Shown: positions 25,821-35,386, counted from the stretch's first letter. The stretch: 64,000 bases of DNA from Gallaecimonas xiamenensis 3-C-1 (GCF_000299915.1 NZ_AMRI01000022.1:18705-82704), one strand, 5' to 3'. The notes: a model not told the origin generated them from the letters alone. Translations and numbers: made by a program.

Positions 25821-27197
25821 TCAAAGTACCGCCCGGCTCAGCCCTGGGCCTTCCTGCAATAACTCCTTGAGCACCGCCAGGGCCTCGGCCAGCAGCGCCC
25901 GGCTGGCCGGTTGGCTGAGACTGAGCCTGACCGCCTGGGGCGCCGGGAAACGGCCAATGGCATAGTCTTCGGCCAGGCGTAGCCTGACCCCGCGCTCGGC
26001 GGCGGCCCGGGCAAAGCTGCTGGCCCGCCAAGGCTCCGGCAGCGGCAGCCAGGCGTTAAAGCCGCTGCTCTCCCCTTGCAACAAGCCTGGGCCCAGCACC
26101 GCCTCGGCCAAGGCCCGGCGCTGGCGCATCTCGTCCGCCAGCCACTGCTCCAGGGCCGCCATCTGGCCGTCTTCCAGCCAGCGGCTGACCAGCTCCAGCA
26201 GCAAAGGGGACACCGCCCAGACCGACGCCTGCAGGCTCAGGCGCAGGCGGTTTTTCAGGGCCGGCGGGCTCAGCACAAAGCCCACCCGCACACTGCCGGC
26301 AAAGCGCTTGGAAAAGCTCGACAGCATTAGCACCCGCTGGGGAGCCAGGCTGACCAGGAACGGCGGCTTGAGGCTGGGGTCGCTGAATTGGACGTCGTCC
26401 TCGATAACCCAGATGTCATGGCGCTCGCACAGCGCCAGCAGGGCCTGGCGACGGGCCAGGGGCATGGTCAGGCAGCGGGGATTTTGCAGGTTGGGGGTCA
26501 GGTAGAGCACCCGGGGCCGGTATTGCTGGCAAGCTGCTTCCAGGGCCTCCGGCACCAGGCCCTGGTCGTCCATGACCAGGCCAACGGCCTTGAGGCCCTG
26601 GCTTTCACAGGCCAGCTTGATGCCGGCAAAGGCCAAGCCCTCGCACAGCACAGTATCCCCCGGCTCGCACAATACCTGCAGGGCCAGGCTGATGCCGTGC
26701 TGGCCACCGCAGGTCAGCAGCAGCTGGTCATCCTCCACCGCCAGCCCCTGACCGGCCAACCAGTCTAAAAAGCGCTGGCGCTGCTCGGGCAGGCCGTTGT
26801 CCTGGGGATAGGGTAGGCAGGCGGCCAGCCCCAAGGGGTCACTGGCCAAGGCGGCCAGGGCGGTGCTCATCATCTGGGTTTGGGGCCCAAGGGGGGCCAT
26901 GGCCCCGTCCATGGCCAGGGGCGCCTTTTGCAGCTTGGGAGCCTCTTCGACCACCCCTTTGACAAAGGTGCCGCTGCCCACCCTGGCCTCCACCAAGCCA
27001 CGGCGCTCCGCCAGGGCATAAGCCCGGGTCACGGTGCCCACCGTCACCCCCAGGCGATCGGCCAGTTGCCGCTGGGGCGGCAGCCGGCTACCCGGAGTCA
27101 GCTCGCCACCGGCCACGGCGGCCCCCAGGGCGTCGGCCAGCCTTTGGTATTTGGGCCCCTGGAAAGGGGTCAGATCGGGCACCCAGATTGTCACCAT
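25821..27197 (-). CDS. MocR-type regulator (GntR HTH fused to aminotransferase)
   Basis: The protein of about 458 residues has an N-terminal GntR winged helix (YQRLADALGAAVAGG, SRLPPQRQLADRLGVTVGTVTRAYALAE) and a class I aminotransferase-like domain with LLTCGGQHGISLAL, YLTPNLQNPR and the PLP lysine in LSSFSKRFAGSVRVG. MocR proteins use PLP and an amino compound as effector. The divergent neighbours are a GNAT acetyltransferase and a LysE exporter, plausible targets for detoxifying or exporting an amino compound. The ATG at 27197 has no ribosome binding site, and a perfect AACAAT-AAA-ATTGTT inverted repeat touches it. A TTG 30 bases upstream is the alternative start. Confidence 0.9.
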   Translation of the reverse strand: MVTIWVPDLTPFQGPKYQRLADALGAAVAGGELTPGSRLPPQRQLADRLGVTVGTVTRAYALAERRGLVEARVGSGTFVKGVVEEAPKLQKAPLAMDGAMAPLGPQTQMMSTALAALASDPLGLAACLPYPQDNGLPEQRQRFLDWLAGQGLAVEDDQLLLTCGGQHGISLALQVLCEPGDTVLCEGLAFAGIKLACESQGLKAVGLVMDDQGLVPEALEAACQQYRPRVLYLTPNLQNPRCLTMPLARRQALLALCERHDIWVIEDDVQFSDPSLKPPFLVSLAPQRVLMLSSFSKRFAGSVRVGFVLSPPALKNRLRLSLQASVWAVSPLLLELVSRWLEDGQMAALEQWLADEMRQRRALAEAVLGPGLLQGESSGFNAWLPLPEPWRASSFARAAAERGVRLRLAEDYAIGRFPAPQAVRLSLSQPASRALLAEALAVLKELLQEGPGLSRAVL

Positions 27198-27212
27198 AAC
27201 AATAAAATTGTT
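27198..27212. promoter_or_regulatory. Inverted repeat at the MocR/GNAT divergent promoter
   Basis: AACAAT-AAA-ATTGTT is a perfect inverted repeat next to the MocR start codon and about 70 bases from the GNAT start. It is a plausible operator for autoregulation and divergent control. Confidence 0.5.
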
Positions 27213-27280
27213 GCCATACAAAACCAACGGATTGCATGATTTTTACAGAAAGACCAGGCCGATACCAGTAGGGAGATCCC

Positions 27281-27745
27281 ATGGAGTCTTACCAGGGCGA
27301 CATCATTCTTAGCGACGATCCCGGCCGCCAGCAATTGGCGGTTATCCACGGTTACCTGACCCAAAGCTACTGGGCCAAGGGCATCAGCCAGGGGCAGGTG
27401 GCCAAGGCCATGGCCGGTTCCTATTGCTTTGGGCTGTTCCATGGCGACCAGCAGATCGGCTTTGGCCGCCTGATCACCGACAGGGCCAGCTTTGCCTACC
27501 TGGCGGATGTGTTTGTCTTGGCCCCCTACCAGGGCCAGGGCCTGGCTCGCTGGATGCTCCAGTCGGTGTTTGCCCAGCAATGGTGCCAGGGGCTGCGCCG
27601 CATTCTGCTGGTCACCCGTGACGCCCAGGGCCTATACCGGCAACTGGGCTTTGTGCCCCCGGCCAATCCCGAAGGGCTGATGGAGCTGCACAAGCCCGGT
27701 ATCTACCAAGAAAATTGTATGCATACAATAAAGGAAAACGCATGA
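27281..27745 (+). CDS. GNAT-family N-acetyltransferase
   Basis: The 154-residue protein is a small GNAT enzyme. FGRLITDRASFAYLADVFVLAPYQGQGLARWMLQ holds the acetyl-CoA-binding Q/RxxGxG/A loop (YQGQGLA). LLVTRDAQGLYRQLGF completes the fold. Substrate is unknown. It overlaps the LysE-type gene by four bases (ATGA), so the two are translationally coupled, and it is divergent from the MocR regulator, its probable controller. Acetylation plus export of an amino compound is a reasonable joint role but is inferred. Confidence 0.88.
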   Translation: MESYQGDIILSDDPGRQQLAVIHGYLTQSYWAKGISQGQVAKAMAGSYCFGLFHGDQQIGFGRLITDRASFAYLADVFVLAPYQGQGLARWMLQSVFAQQWCQGLRRILLVTRDAQGLYRQLGFVPPANPEGLMELHKPGIYQENCMHTIKENA

Positions 27746-28347
27746 CCCCTGAGCTGTTGAGCACCTTCGGCGCCGCCCTGCTATTTACCGCCGCCGCCGC
27801 CGGCACACCGGGGCCCAACAACATGTTGTTGACCGCCAGCGGGGCCCAGTTTGGCCTGTGGCGCAGCCTGCCGTTCTGGTTGGGGATAAGGCTGGGGGGC
27901 GTGCTGATGCTGCTGGGGGTGGCCGCCGGCATGGGCGAATTACTGACCCGCTACCCGGCCCTGCATCGCAGCCTGCAAGTGGCCTCGGCGCTTTACCTGC
28001 TGTACCTGGCCTGGCGTATCGCCCAGGTTCGTTTTAGCCAGGACCAGTCCCAGCAGGACCAGCCCATCGGGGTGCTTGGCGCCACCGCCTTCCAATTCGT
28101 CAACCCCAAGATCTGGGCCACCACCTTGGCCTCGGTCAGTGCCTTCAGCCTGCCCGGCAGCCAATACTGGCCGTCTATCTGGTGGCTGATGCTGGCCTGG
28201 CTGGTGAGCGGCTCGGTGATGAACCTGATGTGGATAGGCTTTGGGGTGGGGATACGCCGGCTACTGCACAGCCCCCGCCGCCAGCGCTGGTTTGCCCATG
28301 GCATGGGCACCCTGACGGCGGCAACTGTGGTGCTGGTGTTCTGGTAA
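27742..28347 (+). CDS. LysE/RhtB-family exporter
   Basis: The 201-residue inner-membrane protein has six hydrophobic segments and the LysE family signature TPGPNNMLLTASGAQFG near the N-terminus. FQFVNPKIWATTLASVSAF follows in the middle. The family exports amino acids and small amines. The start is the ATG at 27742, overlapping the GNAT stop by four bases. Expression with the GNAT gene under MocR control is likely. The substrate cannot be read from sequence. Confidence 0.88.
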   Translation: MTPELLSTFGAALLFTAAAAGTPGPNNMLLTASGAQFGLWRSLPFWLGIRLGGVLMLLGVAAGMGELLTRYPALHRSLQVASALYLLYLAWRIAQVRFSQDQSQQDQPIGVLGATAFQFVNPKIWATTLASVSAFSLPGSQYWPSIWWLMLAWLVSGSVMNLMWIGFGVGIRRLLHSPRRQRWFAHGMGTLTAATVVLVFW

Positions 28348-28350
28348 GCC

Positions 28351-28743
28351 TTAGCGAAACAGCAGCGGCACCAGTATCAGCGCTATGCCGGCCAGGCCGG
28401 TAAAAAAGGCCAAGGTGCGCAGCACCGTTACCCCCAGCAGGTAAAAGACCCCATGGGCAACCCTGCCCCCCAGGAACAGCCAGGCGCCGGCCACGGTGTA
28501 ACTGCTGGACACCCCAAGGGCCTGGGCCATCAATACCGCCACGGCAAAGGGCAGCAGGTTTTCCAGCAGGTTGGCATGGGCCCGGCGGGCCCGGCCGGCG
28601 ATACCGGAAGGCTCGGCCACCGCTTCCCTGTTGCCCATCACCGCCTTGAAGCCGGCCTGCTGGATATGCAGGCTGGCGGCGATCAACACCAGCAGCAACA
28701 GTAACAGGGTGGATAAGGCCAGGCTCATCATTTCCACGGACAT
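28351..28743 (-). CDS. MAPEG-family membrane protein
   Basis: The 130-residue protein has four membrane helices and the MAPEG hallmarks: a first helix, the loop NREAVAEPSGIAGRARRAHANLLENLLPF with the conserved RAxRAHxNxxEN core, and GGRVAHGVFYLLG. MAPEG proteins are trimeric glutathione-linked membrane enzymes, and the bacterial branch is largely uncharacterised. The ATG at 28743 is preferred because AGGGA lies seven bases upstream; the ATG two codons earlier abuts it. It is convergent with the LysE gene. Confidence 0.85.
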   Translation of the reverse strand: MSVEMMSLALSTLLLLLLVLIAASLHIQQAGFKAVMGNREAVAEPSGIAGRARRAHANLLENLLPFAVAVLMAQALGVSSSYTVAGAWLFLGGRVAHGVFYLLGVTVLRTLAFFTGLAGIALILVPLLFR

Positions 28744-28803
28744 GCGCATTCCCTTTGGTTGGCGGGTTACAGGTCCAAGAATAGCCGAGCCCGGCCAGGC
28801 TGC

Positions 28804-30270
28804 TCAGCCGCCGCAGCTGTGGGTCAGCAACAGGGTGTAAAAGCTGACCGCCCCGGCCAGGTTGTCGATACGCACCCGTTCATTGGTGCCATGGAACAAG
28901 GGGATCTCGTCGGCCCTGAGCACCATGGGGGTAAAGCGGTAGGCGTTGTCGGCCCAGTTATCGTAAAAGCGGCTGTCGGTGGCTCCCAGGGTCAGGCCGG
29001 GGGTAACCACCAACTGACCATAGCTCTGCTGCGACGCCTGGGCCAGGGCCTTGAAGCCGTCGGTGTCGGCACTGGACACCCGGGAGGCGTCCATGCTGTC
29101 GGTGACCTTGACCTCGACCCGGGGGTCCTGGATCTGCTCTTTGACATAGGCCACCACCGATTCGGCGCTGTCACGGGGGTGGAGGCGGAAGTTGACCGTA
29201 CCCACCGCTTCGATGGGCAAGACGTTGGCCTTGACGCTACCGGACAGCATGGTGGGGGCGGTGGTGGTGCGCAGCAGGGCATTGCCGCTGGGCATGGCTT
29301 CCAGGGCACCGGTGATCAGGGGGTCGAACAACCAGCGGTTGGCAAAAAGCAGGCGCTTGCCAAAGCCCATGTTGCGGGCCAGGGTGCCGTACATCTCGGC
29401 GCTCAGGCCATCAAGGCCGCCTGGCACCGGGTGGTCCTGGAGCTTGACCAGGGCCTTGGCCAATATCCCTACCGCCGTTTCCCTGGGGGGCATGGAGCTG
29501 TGGCCGCCCTGGGCCCTGGCCACCAGTTCCAGGGTTAAAAAGCCCTTCTCGGCGACATTGATGCTGGCCACCTTCTGGGTGACGCCGGGCACCACGCCGT
29601 CGAGGATAAAAGAGCCTTCATCCAGGGACCAGGCCGGCTTGATGCCGTCGGCCTTGAGCTTAGCCACCACCGCCTGGGCACCGTGGCGCGAGCCGATTTC
29701 CTCGTCATGGGTGAGGGCCACCAAGATGGTGCGCTTGGGGCTAAAGCCTTGATCTATCAGCAGCGTCAGGGACTCCATCAGGGACACTACCGAGCCTTTG
29801 TCGTCCAAGGCGCCCCGGCCCCATACCTGGCCGTCCGCCACCACGCCGGCAAAGGGCGGGTGCTGCCACAGGGCTTCACTGCCCGGATCTACCGGCACCA
29901 CGTCGAAGTGGGCCGACAGCAACACCGGGGCCAGGCTGGGATCAGTGCCCTGCCAGCGATAGAGCTGGGTGTACTGGTTGATGGGGGTGCGGCTCAGCAC
30001 CTGGTGGACCTTGGGATAGGTTTGGCCCAGCCATTGGATAAAGGCGCCGAACTGGTCGTAGTCGATACGCTCGGCTTCACCGTAGGACACTGTCCTGAAA
30101 CGAATGGCCTCGGCCAGGTGGGCCGCCACCTGCTGGGCATCCACCGCCACCGTCTGGCGCGGCTGCTGGGGTTGGGGGGCGGGGGTAAATTGCAGGGTAC
30201 GGACCACCAGCACTGCCGCCAACAGTACCAGGGCCGCCAGCAGTACCAGCAGGGCTCTTCGAATCGTCAT
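28804..30270 (-). CDS. Membrane-anchored M20 family peptidase (PM20D1-like)
   Basis: The 488-residue protein has an N-terminal membrane helix (LLVLLAALVLLAAVLVVRTL) and then a di-zinc M20 fold. Metal ligands lie in SAHFDVVPVDPG, GRGALDDKGSV and THDEEIGSRHGA, a dimerisation domain sits in the middle, and the final ligand His is in LFHGTNERV. It looks like the carboxypeptidase S / PM20D1 branch, whose members cleave or form N-acyl amino acids. The catalytic domain would lie in the periplasm. It is downstream of the AraC-type regulator on the same strand with a gap of about 100 bases, so it may or may not share its transcript. Confidence 0.87.
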   Translation of the reverse strand: MTIRRALLVLLAALVLLAAVLVVRTLQFTPAPQPQQPRQTVAVDAQQVAAHLAEAIRFRTVSYGEAERIDYDQFGAFIQWLGQTYPKVHQVLSRTPINQYTQLYRWQGTDPSLAPVLLSAHFDVVPVDPGSEALWQHPPFAGVVADGQVWGRGALDDKGSVVSLMESLTLLIDQGFSPKRTILVALTHDEEIGSRHGAQAVVAKLKADGIKPAWSLDEGSFILDGVVPGVTQKVASINVAEKGFLTLELVARAQGGHSSMPPRETAVGILAKALVKLQDHPVPGGLDGLSAEMYGTLARNMGFGKRLLFANRWLFDPLITGALEAMPSGNALLRTTTAPTMLSGSVKANVLPIEAVGTVNFRLHPRDSAESVVAYVKEQIQDPRVEVKVTDSMDASRVSSADTDGFKALAQASQQSYGQLVVTPGLTLGATDSRFYDNWADNAYRFTPMVLRADEIPLFHGTNERVRIDNLAGAVSFYTLLLTHSCGG

Positions 30271-30373
30271 GCCTTGGACCTCTCAACAAAGGCACCCGGC
30301 GCCATACCGGGTGCGATGTTCAGGGGTATACCCCAGCCAAAGGGCCCTGACGTCCGCCTTTGCAAAACTGCAA

Positions 30374-31552
30374 TTATCCGGCTTCGGCGGGCTGCAATTG
30401 GCGCCGGTAGGCGCTGGGGGTCTGGTTGTAGCGTTTCTTGAAATGGGCAAAGAAGGTGGAGTTGGAGTTGAAACCGGCTTCAAAGCCCACCTCCGTCACC
30501 GACAGGTGGCCAAAAGCCGGATCCGCCAGCAGCCGCAGGGCCTGGTCCAGGCGAAACTGATTGATGTAGTCGTAAAAGCTCTGGCCGGCCAGGCCATTGA
30601 TGGTTTCCGACAAATGGTGGGGCGGCACGTCCAGGCGGGCCGCCAGTTCGGAGATCTTCAGGCCATGTTCCAGATAGGGGGCCTCCTTGACCATTAGCCG
30701 CTGCAGGCGCTCCCACAACTGGCCGGCGTCGCTCTTGGTGAGGCTGGAGGTCTGGTACTTGCGGGGCTCGGCCTGAGCCGCCGGCGCGTCGGGGGGGCTG
30801 CCCTTGCTGGCCCCCTGTTGGCGCAGGCCATAATGCACGATAAGCACCGACCACAGCAGCGGCCCCCAGGCCTGAAGCTGGGCACCGTTGAGATCCAGGG
30901 GCAGCCCCAGGTGATGGCCCAGTTCCATGGCCATGGCCAGCACCGTCAGCCCCAGGAAGCTGCGAACCAGCAATTGCAGCCAGGCCAGGTTGATGCCTTC
31001 GATATCCGAATAGCAGGCGCGGATCCGCTCGCCGTAGGGCTTGAGCAGGGTCAGGGACCACCAGCCGTAGGCCAGCAGCGACATCCAGGTAAAGGCCCTG
31101 TGCACAAAGCGGCTTTGGTTCAGTAGATCGCAAGGGCCAATGGTGGCGCAAGACAGGGTCAGCACGCCGTCTTCGGCCAGGGGCAGTTGCCCCAGCCACA
31201 GCAAACCCAACAGCAGGACCGGCAAGAAATGCCACAGCTGGCGGCGCTGCCAGCGAAAGCCGTCCTGGGTGAGGATACGGGTATAAAGGTAGAGCAGCGG
31301 CCCCAAGGCCATCTGCAGGGAGGTGAGGGTCAGCAGCACCAGCCCCAATCCCAGGGATTCCCGGCGCAGCACATAGGTCAGTGCCAAGACTCCCACCACC
31401 GCCATCATCAGCCCCAGGCAAAGGCGGGCCGCTTTGCCTGCGGCGGCATGGCACCACATGTAAAAGGCCAATCCCAGGCCCATGGCCACACCCAGCAGTA
31501 TCACCAGGCTGTTTAGGTGCAACGTCAATTCCCTATCCAGCAGCCCTTGCAT
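30374..31552 (-). CDS. Membrane-bound AraC-family regulator
   Basis: The 392-residue protein has seven or eight N-terminal membrane helices (about residues 12-250) followed by a linker and a C-terminal AraC/XylS double helix-turn-helix. The first HTH contains KISELAARLDVPPHHLSETIN and the second SVTEVGFEAGFNSNSTFFAHFKKRY. A DNA-binding domain tethered to the inner membrane suggests direct sensing of a ligand in the membrane or periplasm. It is divergent from the second TonB receptor gene (gap 257 bases), the most likely target. The ATG at 31552 is chosen; a TTG one codon upstream is possible. Confidence 0.87.
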   Translation of the reverse strand: MQGLLDRELTLHLNSLVILLGVAMGLGLAFYMWCHAAAGKAARLCLGLMMAVVGVLALTYVLRRESLGLGLVLLTLTSLQMALGPLLYLYTRILTQDGFRWQRRQLWHFLPVLLLGLLWLGQLPLAEDGVLTLSCATIGPCDLLNQSRFVHRAFTWMSLLAYGWWSLTLLKPYGERIRACYSDIEGINLAWLQLLVRSFLGLTVLAMAMELGHHLGLPLDLNGAQLQAWGPLLWSVLIVHYGLRQQGASKGSPPDAPAAQAEPRKYQTSSLTKSDAGQLWERLQRLMVKEAPYLEHGLKISELAARLDVPPHHLSETINGLAGQSFYDYINQFRLDQALRLLADPAFGHLSVTEVGFEAGFNSNSTFFAHFKKRYNQTPSAYRRQLQPAEAG

Positions 31553-31809
31553 CAATGATACTTCCCTTCTTTTGTTGTTATGGCCCCTAGATTACAAATG
31601 AATAACAGTCAGGGAAAAGGCGCCAGCTCACAAAATGCGGTACTTTCCTATTCCAGCTTTGCCAATCCGTACAACTGCTTGCACCATTTCGCTACAACTT
31701 TGCAAAGTCGGACGCCGCCCCTCGCGACCTTGGTTATAACAACGCCAATGCCGTCCTTTGCCGTAACGGGACGCTGGCCATAACAATAGCCCTGACAAGG
31801 AGAAGGACA

Positions 31810-34101
31810 GTGAAGCCATCCCCCAAAACCGCCCTGCCCGGCCTGCTGATACTGCTGCCCCTGAGCAATGCCCTGGCCCAGGACAGCGACAACCTGGAAG
31901 TGGAACAGATCACCGTCACGGCGCAAAAGCGCGGTGAGAACCTGCAGGAAGTGCCCCTGGCGGTGTCGGTGCTGAGCAACAAGGATCTGGAACGGGGCAA
32001 TATCCAGTCTTTCCAGGATATCCAATACTCGGTGCCCAACCTGACCATGGCCACCTATTCTCCCTTTGCCACCACGGTCAACATGCGCGGCGTGCCTTCC
32101 AACCCCAACGGTGTGTTCAACTCCGGCACCAGCCCGGGCCTGGGCATTTACGTGGACGGCGTGGTCTATGCCAGGGCCACCGGCTTTAACCAGGAGCTGA
32201 GCAACATAGAGCGGGTGGAAGTGCTGCGCGGCCCCCAGGGCACCTTGTTTGGCCAGAACACCAACCTGGGGGTGGTCAATATCGTTACCCGCAAGCCCTC
32301 CGATTTGCTGGAAGGCAAACTGAAGATTGACCTTGGCAACTACGATTTGCGCCGCTTCAACGGCTATATCTCCGGGCCCCTTATCGACAACACCCTGGCC
32401 GCCAGCCTGACCGGCTTTTCGGTGAAACGGGACGGCTACCAGCACAACCTGGCCGGCGGCGAAGACCTGCAAGACGACGACCGCTACGGCGGCCGCGCCC
32501 AGTTCCGCTTTACCCCCAACGACCAGCTGACCCTGGACGTCAACGCCGAGCTGTTAAAGGAAGACTCCCTGCCCCCGGCCAACAAGCTGACCGCCGTCAG
32601 CCCCTATGGCCTGGCCGCCCTTGGCCTGTACAACAACGGCGTCAGCGCCGCCGACTACCTGACCCCGGGCAAGCGCGACCTCTACGCCAATGCCGACGAG
32701 TCCTTTGGCAGCCGCGACAACTGGGGCCTGGATGCCACCTTGAGCTACCGCTTCGACAACGGCTTTGAGTTCAAGGCCATCACCGCCCGCAAAGTCTATG
32801 ATTCCAGCGTCGGCAATGACGCCGACGGCACCGACATCCGCCTCTACCATTCGGTAGAAACCGAGAACAACGACCAGTTCACCCAGGAATTCCAGCTGAT
32901 CTCCCCCTCGGACCAGCCCCTGCGCTATGTGGCCGGCCTCTATTATCTGGATAACGACGCAGTCAACGACCAGGCCTTCGGCTCGACGGCCGGTATCTTC
33001 GGTATCCCCACCGGCCTGCCCCAGCCCTACCCCCAGAGCCTGAACCTGGCGCCGAGGGCCGGGGTAACGTTGGGGGGCGATTTGAGCACCAAGAGCAGCG
33101 CCGCCTTCGGTAACCTCACCTACGACTTCAGCGACATCTACAGCGGTTTTGTCGGCCTGCGTTATTCCCAGGTGGACAAGAAGATGCGCTTCTTCCAGAA
33201 CGGTTTTGCCACCTCTCTGCCCGGCGTCTACCTGCTGGACTACCACGACATTCCCGAAACCCACCAGAAGCAGGACGACAGCTTCCTGTCCTGGACCCTG
33301 GGGGCCAATGCCCGTATCGAGGGGCTGACCGATCAGCCCATCCACACCTACGCCAAGGTGTCCCGTGGCTACAAGGAAGGGGGCTATAACTTCCGGCCCC
33401 AGTCCCTGGACGCTATCGGGGGCGACACCAGCAACCCGCAGATGGACTTTGGCCGGGAACAGGTCACCAGCTATGAGCTGGGCCTGAAAAGCGATCTGTT
33501 CGAGCGCCGGGTGCGCCTGAACCTGGCCGCTTTCTACCTGGATTACCAGGACATCCAGACCCGGGTGGTGGACGACGCCGGTGTTAACCGGGTGATCAAC
33601 GGCCCCGCCGCCACCAGTAAGGGCCTTGAAGCGGAACTGACGGTCAGGGCCCATCAGTACCTGTCCTTCAATGCCGCCCTGGGTTATGCCGACGCCACCT
33701 TCGATGACTTCAGCAACTGCCACGCCGTGGATGATTGCACCGGCAACCGGCTGCCCGGCGCCTCCAAGTGGACCGCCACCGCCGGCGTCAACCTTGACTA
33801 CCCGCTGCTGAGCAACTGGGACCTGTTCGCCGGCCTTGATTACAGCTACCACAGCGCCATGTATTCCGACGCCCGCAACCTTGACAGCACCAAGTTGGAC
33901 GACAGCCACAGGGTCAACGCCCAACTGGGCCTGGTGTCCGATGACGGCAGCCTGGAAGTGATGCTCTGGGCCAAGAACCTGCTGGACCAGGACGACAAGG
34001 TCTATGTACAGGACCTGGCCAGCTCCGACCTCAGTATCAGCACCGAGATCTATGCCCCGCCACGGACCTTCGGCATCAGCTTCATCTACAGCTTCTACTG
34101 A
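31810..34101 (+). CDS. TonB-dependent receptor controlled by the AraC neighbour
   Basis: The 763-residue receptor starts at a GTG with AAGGAGAAGGA upstream. It has a short signal peptide ending NALAQD, a TonB box-like VEQITVTAQKR, a plug with VSVLSNKDLERG and VEVLRGPQGTLFGQNTNLGVVNIVTRKP, and a barrel ending FGISFIYSFY. The Alteromonas/Sphingomonas-type plug suggests uptake of an organic substrate rather than a ferric siderophore. The divergent membrane AraC protein is its likely activator. No Fur box is evident. A terminator follows. Confidence 0.93.
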   Translation: MKPSPKTALPGLLILLPLSNALAQDSDNLEVEQITVTAQKRGENLQEVPLAVSVLSNKDLERGNIQSFQDIQYSVPNLTMATYSPFATTVNMRGVPSNPNGVFNSGTSPGLGIYVDGVVYARATGFNQELSNIERVEVLRGPQGTLFGQNTNLGVVNIVTRKPSDLLEGKLKIDLGNYDLRRFNGYISGPLIDNTLAASLTGFSVKRDGYQHNLAGGEDLQDDDRYGGRAQFRFTPNDQLTLDVNAELLKEDSLPPANKLTAVSPYGLAALGLYNNGVSAADYLTPGKRDLYANADESFGSRDNWGLDATLSYRFDNGFEFKAITARKVYDSSVGNDADGTDIRLYHSVETENNDQFTQEFQLISPSDQPLRYVAGLYYLDNDAVNDQAFGSTAGIFGIPTGLPQPYPQSLNLAPRAGVTLGGDLSTKSSAAFGNLTYDFSDIYSGFVGLRYSQVDKKMRFFQNGFATSLPGVYLLDYHDIPETHQKQDDSFLSWTLGANARIEGLTDQPIHTYAKVSRGYKEGGYNFRPQSLDAIGGDTSNPQMDFGREQVTSYELGLKSDLFERRVRLNLAAFYLDYQDIQTRVVDDAGVNRVINGPAATSKGLEAELTVRAHQYLSFNAALGYADATFDDFSNCHAVDDCTGNRLPGASKWTATAGVNLDYPLLSNWDLFAGLDYSYHSAMYSDARNLDSTKLDDSHRVNAQLGLVSDDGSLEVMLWAKNLLDQDDKVYVQDLASSDLSISTEIYAPPRTFGISFIYSFY

Positions 34102-34102
34102 G

Positions 34103-34128
34103 AAAAGGGCCCTTGCGGGCCCTTTTTT
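34103..34128 (+). terminator. Terminator after the second TonB receptor
   Basis: An AAAAGGGCCC/GGGCCCTTTTTT hairpin with a TTGC loop directly follows the receptor stop. Confidence 0.87.
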
Positions 34129-34134
34129 AAACGC

Positions 34135-35193
34135 TTATGGAGTCAGCCCAAGAAAGGGAAAGGGCGGACTCGCCTGGAACTTGCCAGCCACATTGCCGGC
34201 ATAGACATTGCGCTGCTCTGGCCCCAAATCCAGTTTTTTCACCTGGCCGGTCTCGGCGGAGAAATCGAGATCTTTGAGGTTGACCCAGAAGGTATTGGGG
34301 GTCAGGGCCGACTCGAAGAAATAGCGCATGGCCTTGTGGTCCACCAGGGTCCGCCAACGGGTGGAGGAAATATTGGGCTGGTCCGGCGTCGTCAGGCCAA
34401 AGGGGACCGAGACATTGCGTATCACGCTAAATACGCTGGCCACCGCCTTGGCTGGGTCTTCGTGCTTGGGAATGGCATTGATGTAAAAGGCAGCCCGGGC
34501 AAAACGGTCAGACGCCCTGTTGGTCCCGGGCAACATCACGGTGCCACCAATCTGTTGCCAGTAGCTATTCAGGGCCAGTTGCTGGTCGAACACGGGAGAG
34601 TTGGTCATCACCTGGTACTGACGGCCGTGGTGGATCACCTGGCGGCCTCCCAGGTACTCGATGATGGCGCTGTCGCCACTGCTGTCGGACAACGACAGGT
34701 GCAAGGTGGCCAGGCGTTTTTCGCCAGGCACCTGGTCCGTTACCAAGGTGAAGGGCTCCTGGGCCAAGGCCTTGACCGCCTGGTCCACTGTGGCGAAATT
34801 GTCCAACACATACTGGGCCCAGGCCGCTATGGTCAGCCCGGGTTTGCTGTCCTGGTTGAAGTCCGGGTACTGCGACGCCACCAGCCACAGCAGGTTGGCG
34901 GCCAGGCCCTTCTCGTTAACCCCGTCGGTGGTGGAAATATCGTATCCGGTGGCCACCACCGAGCCGTATCTGGACGTCCAGCGCAGGGAGTTTTCCCCCG
35001 CCTGGCCAGTGCGGGCCATGCCCCTTGGCAATACCCACAGGTTGGTACCCACATCTACCTTCCAGTCCATGGTACGGCCGGTGATCACCTCCCCTTTGTC
35101 ACCTAGGTAGACCACCCTGGTACAGGCCATGGCCCCCAGGCTGAGCATGCTGGTTGCCAATAGCAGTCCCAACAGAGGGTGCTTGCGCTTCAT
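34135..35193 (-). CDS. Secreted linear-amide C-N hydrolase (choloylglycine hydrolase family, Ntn)
   Basis: The 352-residue protein has a signal peptide that ends right before Cys24 (LGAMA-CTRVVY), which leaves the N-terminal Cys nucleophile of Ntn hydrolases exposed after export. TGRTMDWKVDVGTNLWVLPRG supplies the Arg/Asp pair of the active site, and DGVNEKGLAANLLWL the family's Asn region. Relatives include bile salt hydrolase, penicillin V acylase and periplasmic acyl-homoserine-lactone acylases. In a Gram-negative periplasm an N-acyl amide such as AHL is a plausible substrate, but sequence alone does not decide. It converges on the second TonB receptor gene. Confidence 0.88.
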   Translation of the reverse strand: MKRKHPLLGLLLATSMLSLGAMACTRVVYLGDKGEVITGRTMDWKVDVGTNLWVLPRGMARTGQAGENSLRWTSRYGSVVATGYDISTTDGVNEKGLAANLLWLVASQYPDFNQDSKPGLTIAAWAQYVLDNFATVDQAVKALAQEPFTLVTDQVPGEKRLATLHLSLSDSSGDSAIIEYLGGRQVIHHGRQYQVMTNSPVFDQQLALNSYWQQIGGTVMLPGTNRASDRFARAAFYINAIPKHEDPAKAVASVFSVIRNVSVPFGLTTPDQPNISSTRWRTLVDHKAMRYFFESALTPNTFWVNLKDLDFSAETGQVKKLDLGPEQRNVYAGNVAGKFQASPPFPFLGLTP

Positions 35194-35386
35194 CTTGCCT
35201 CCTTGCCACTAACAGCTTGATAGAACAAGAAAAGACTATGGTCGCCTGCGATTAGCCTCGCAAGAAGCCAAGGCTAATATAAGGATTCACCAACCCCCTG
35301 TCGCTTTTAAAAAGCGTGATCGGCCTCCTTTTATTTTTACCCAGGCCCTTTACTATGAATAAAAGGTGAACGTCTTGAGGTGCCCA

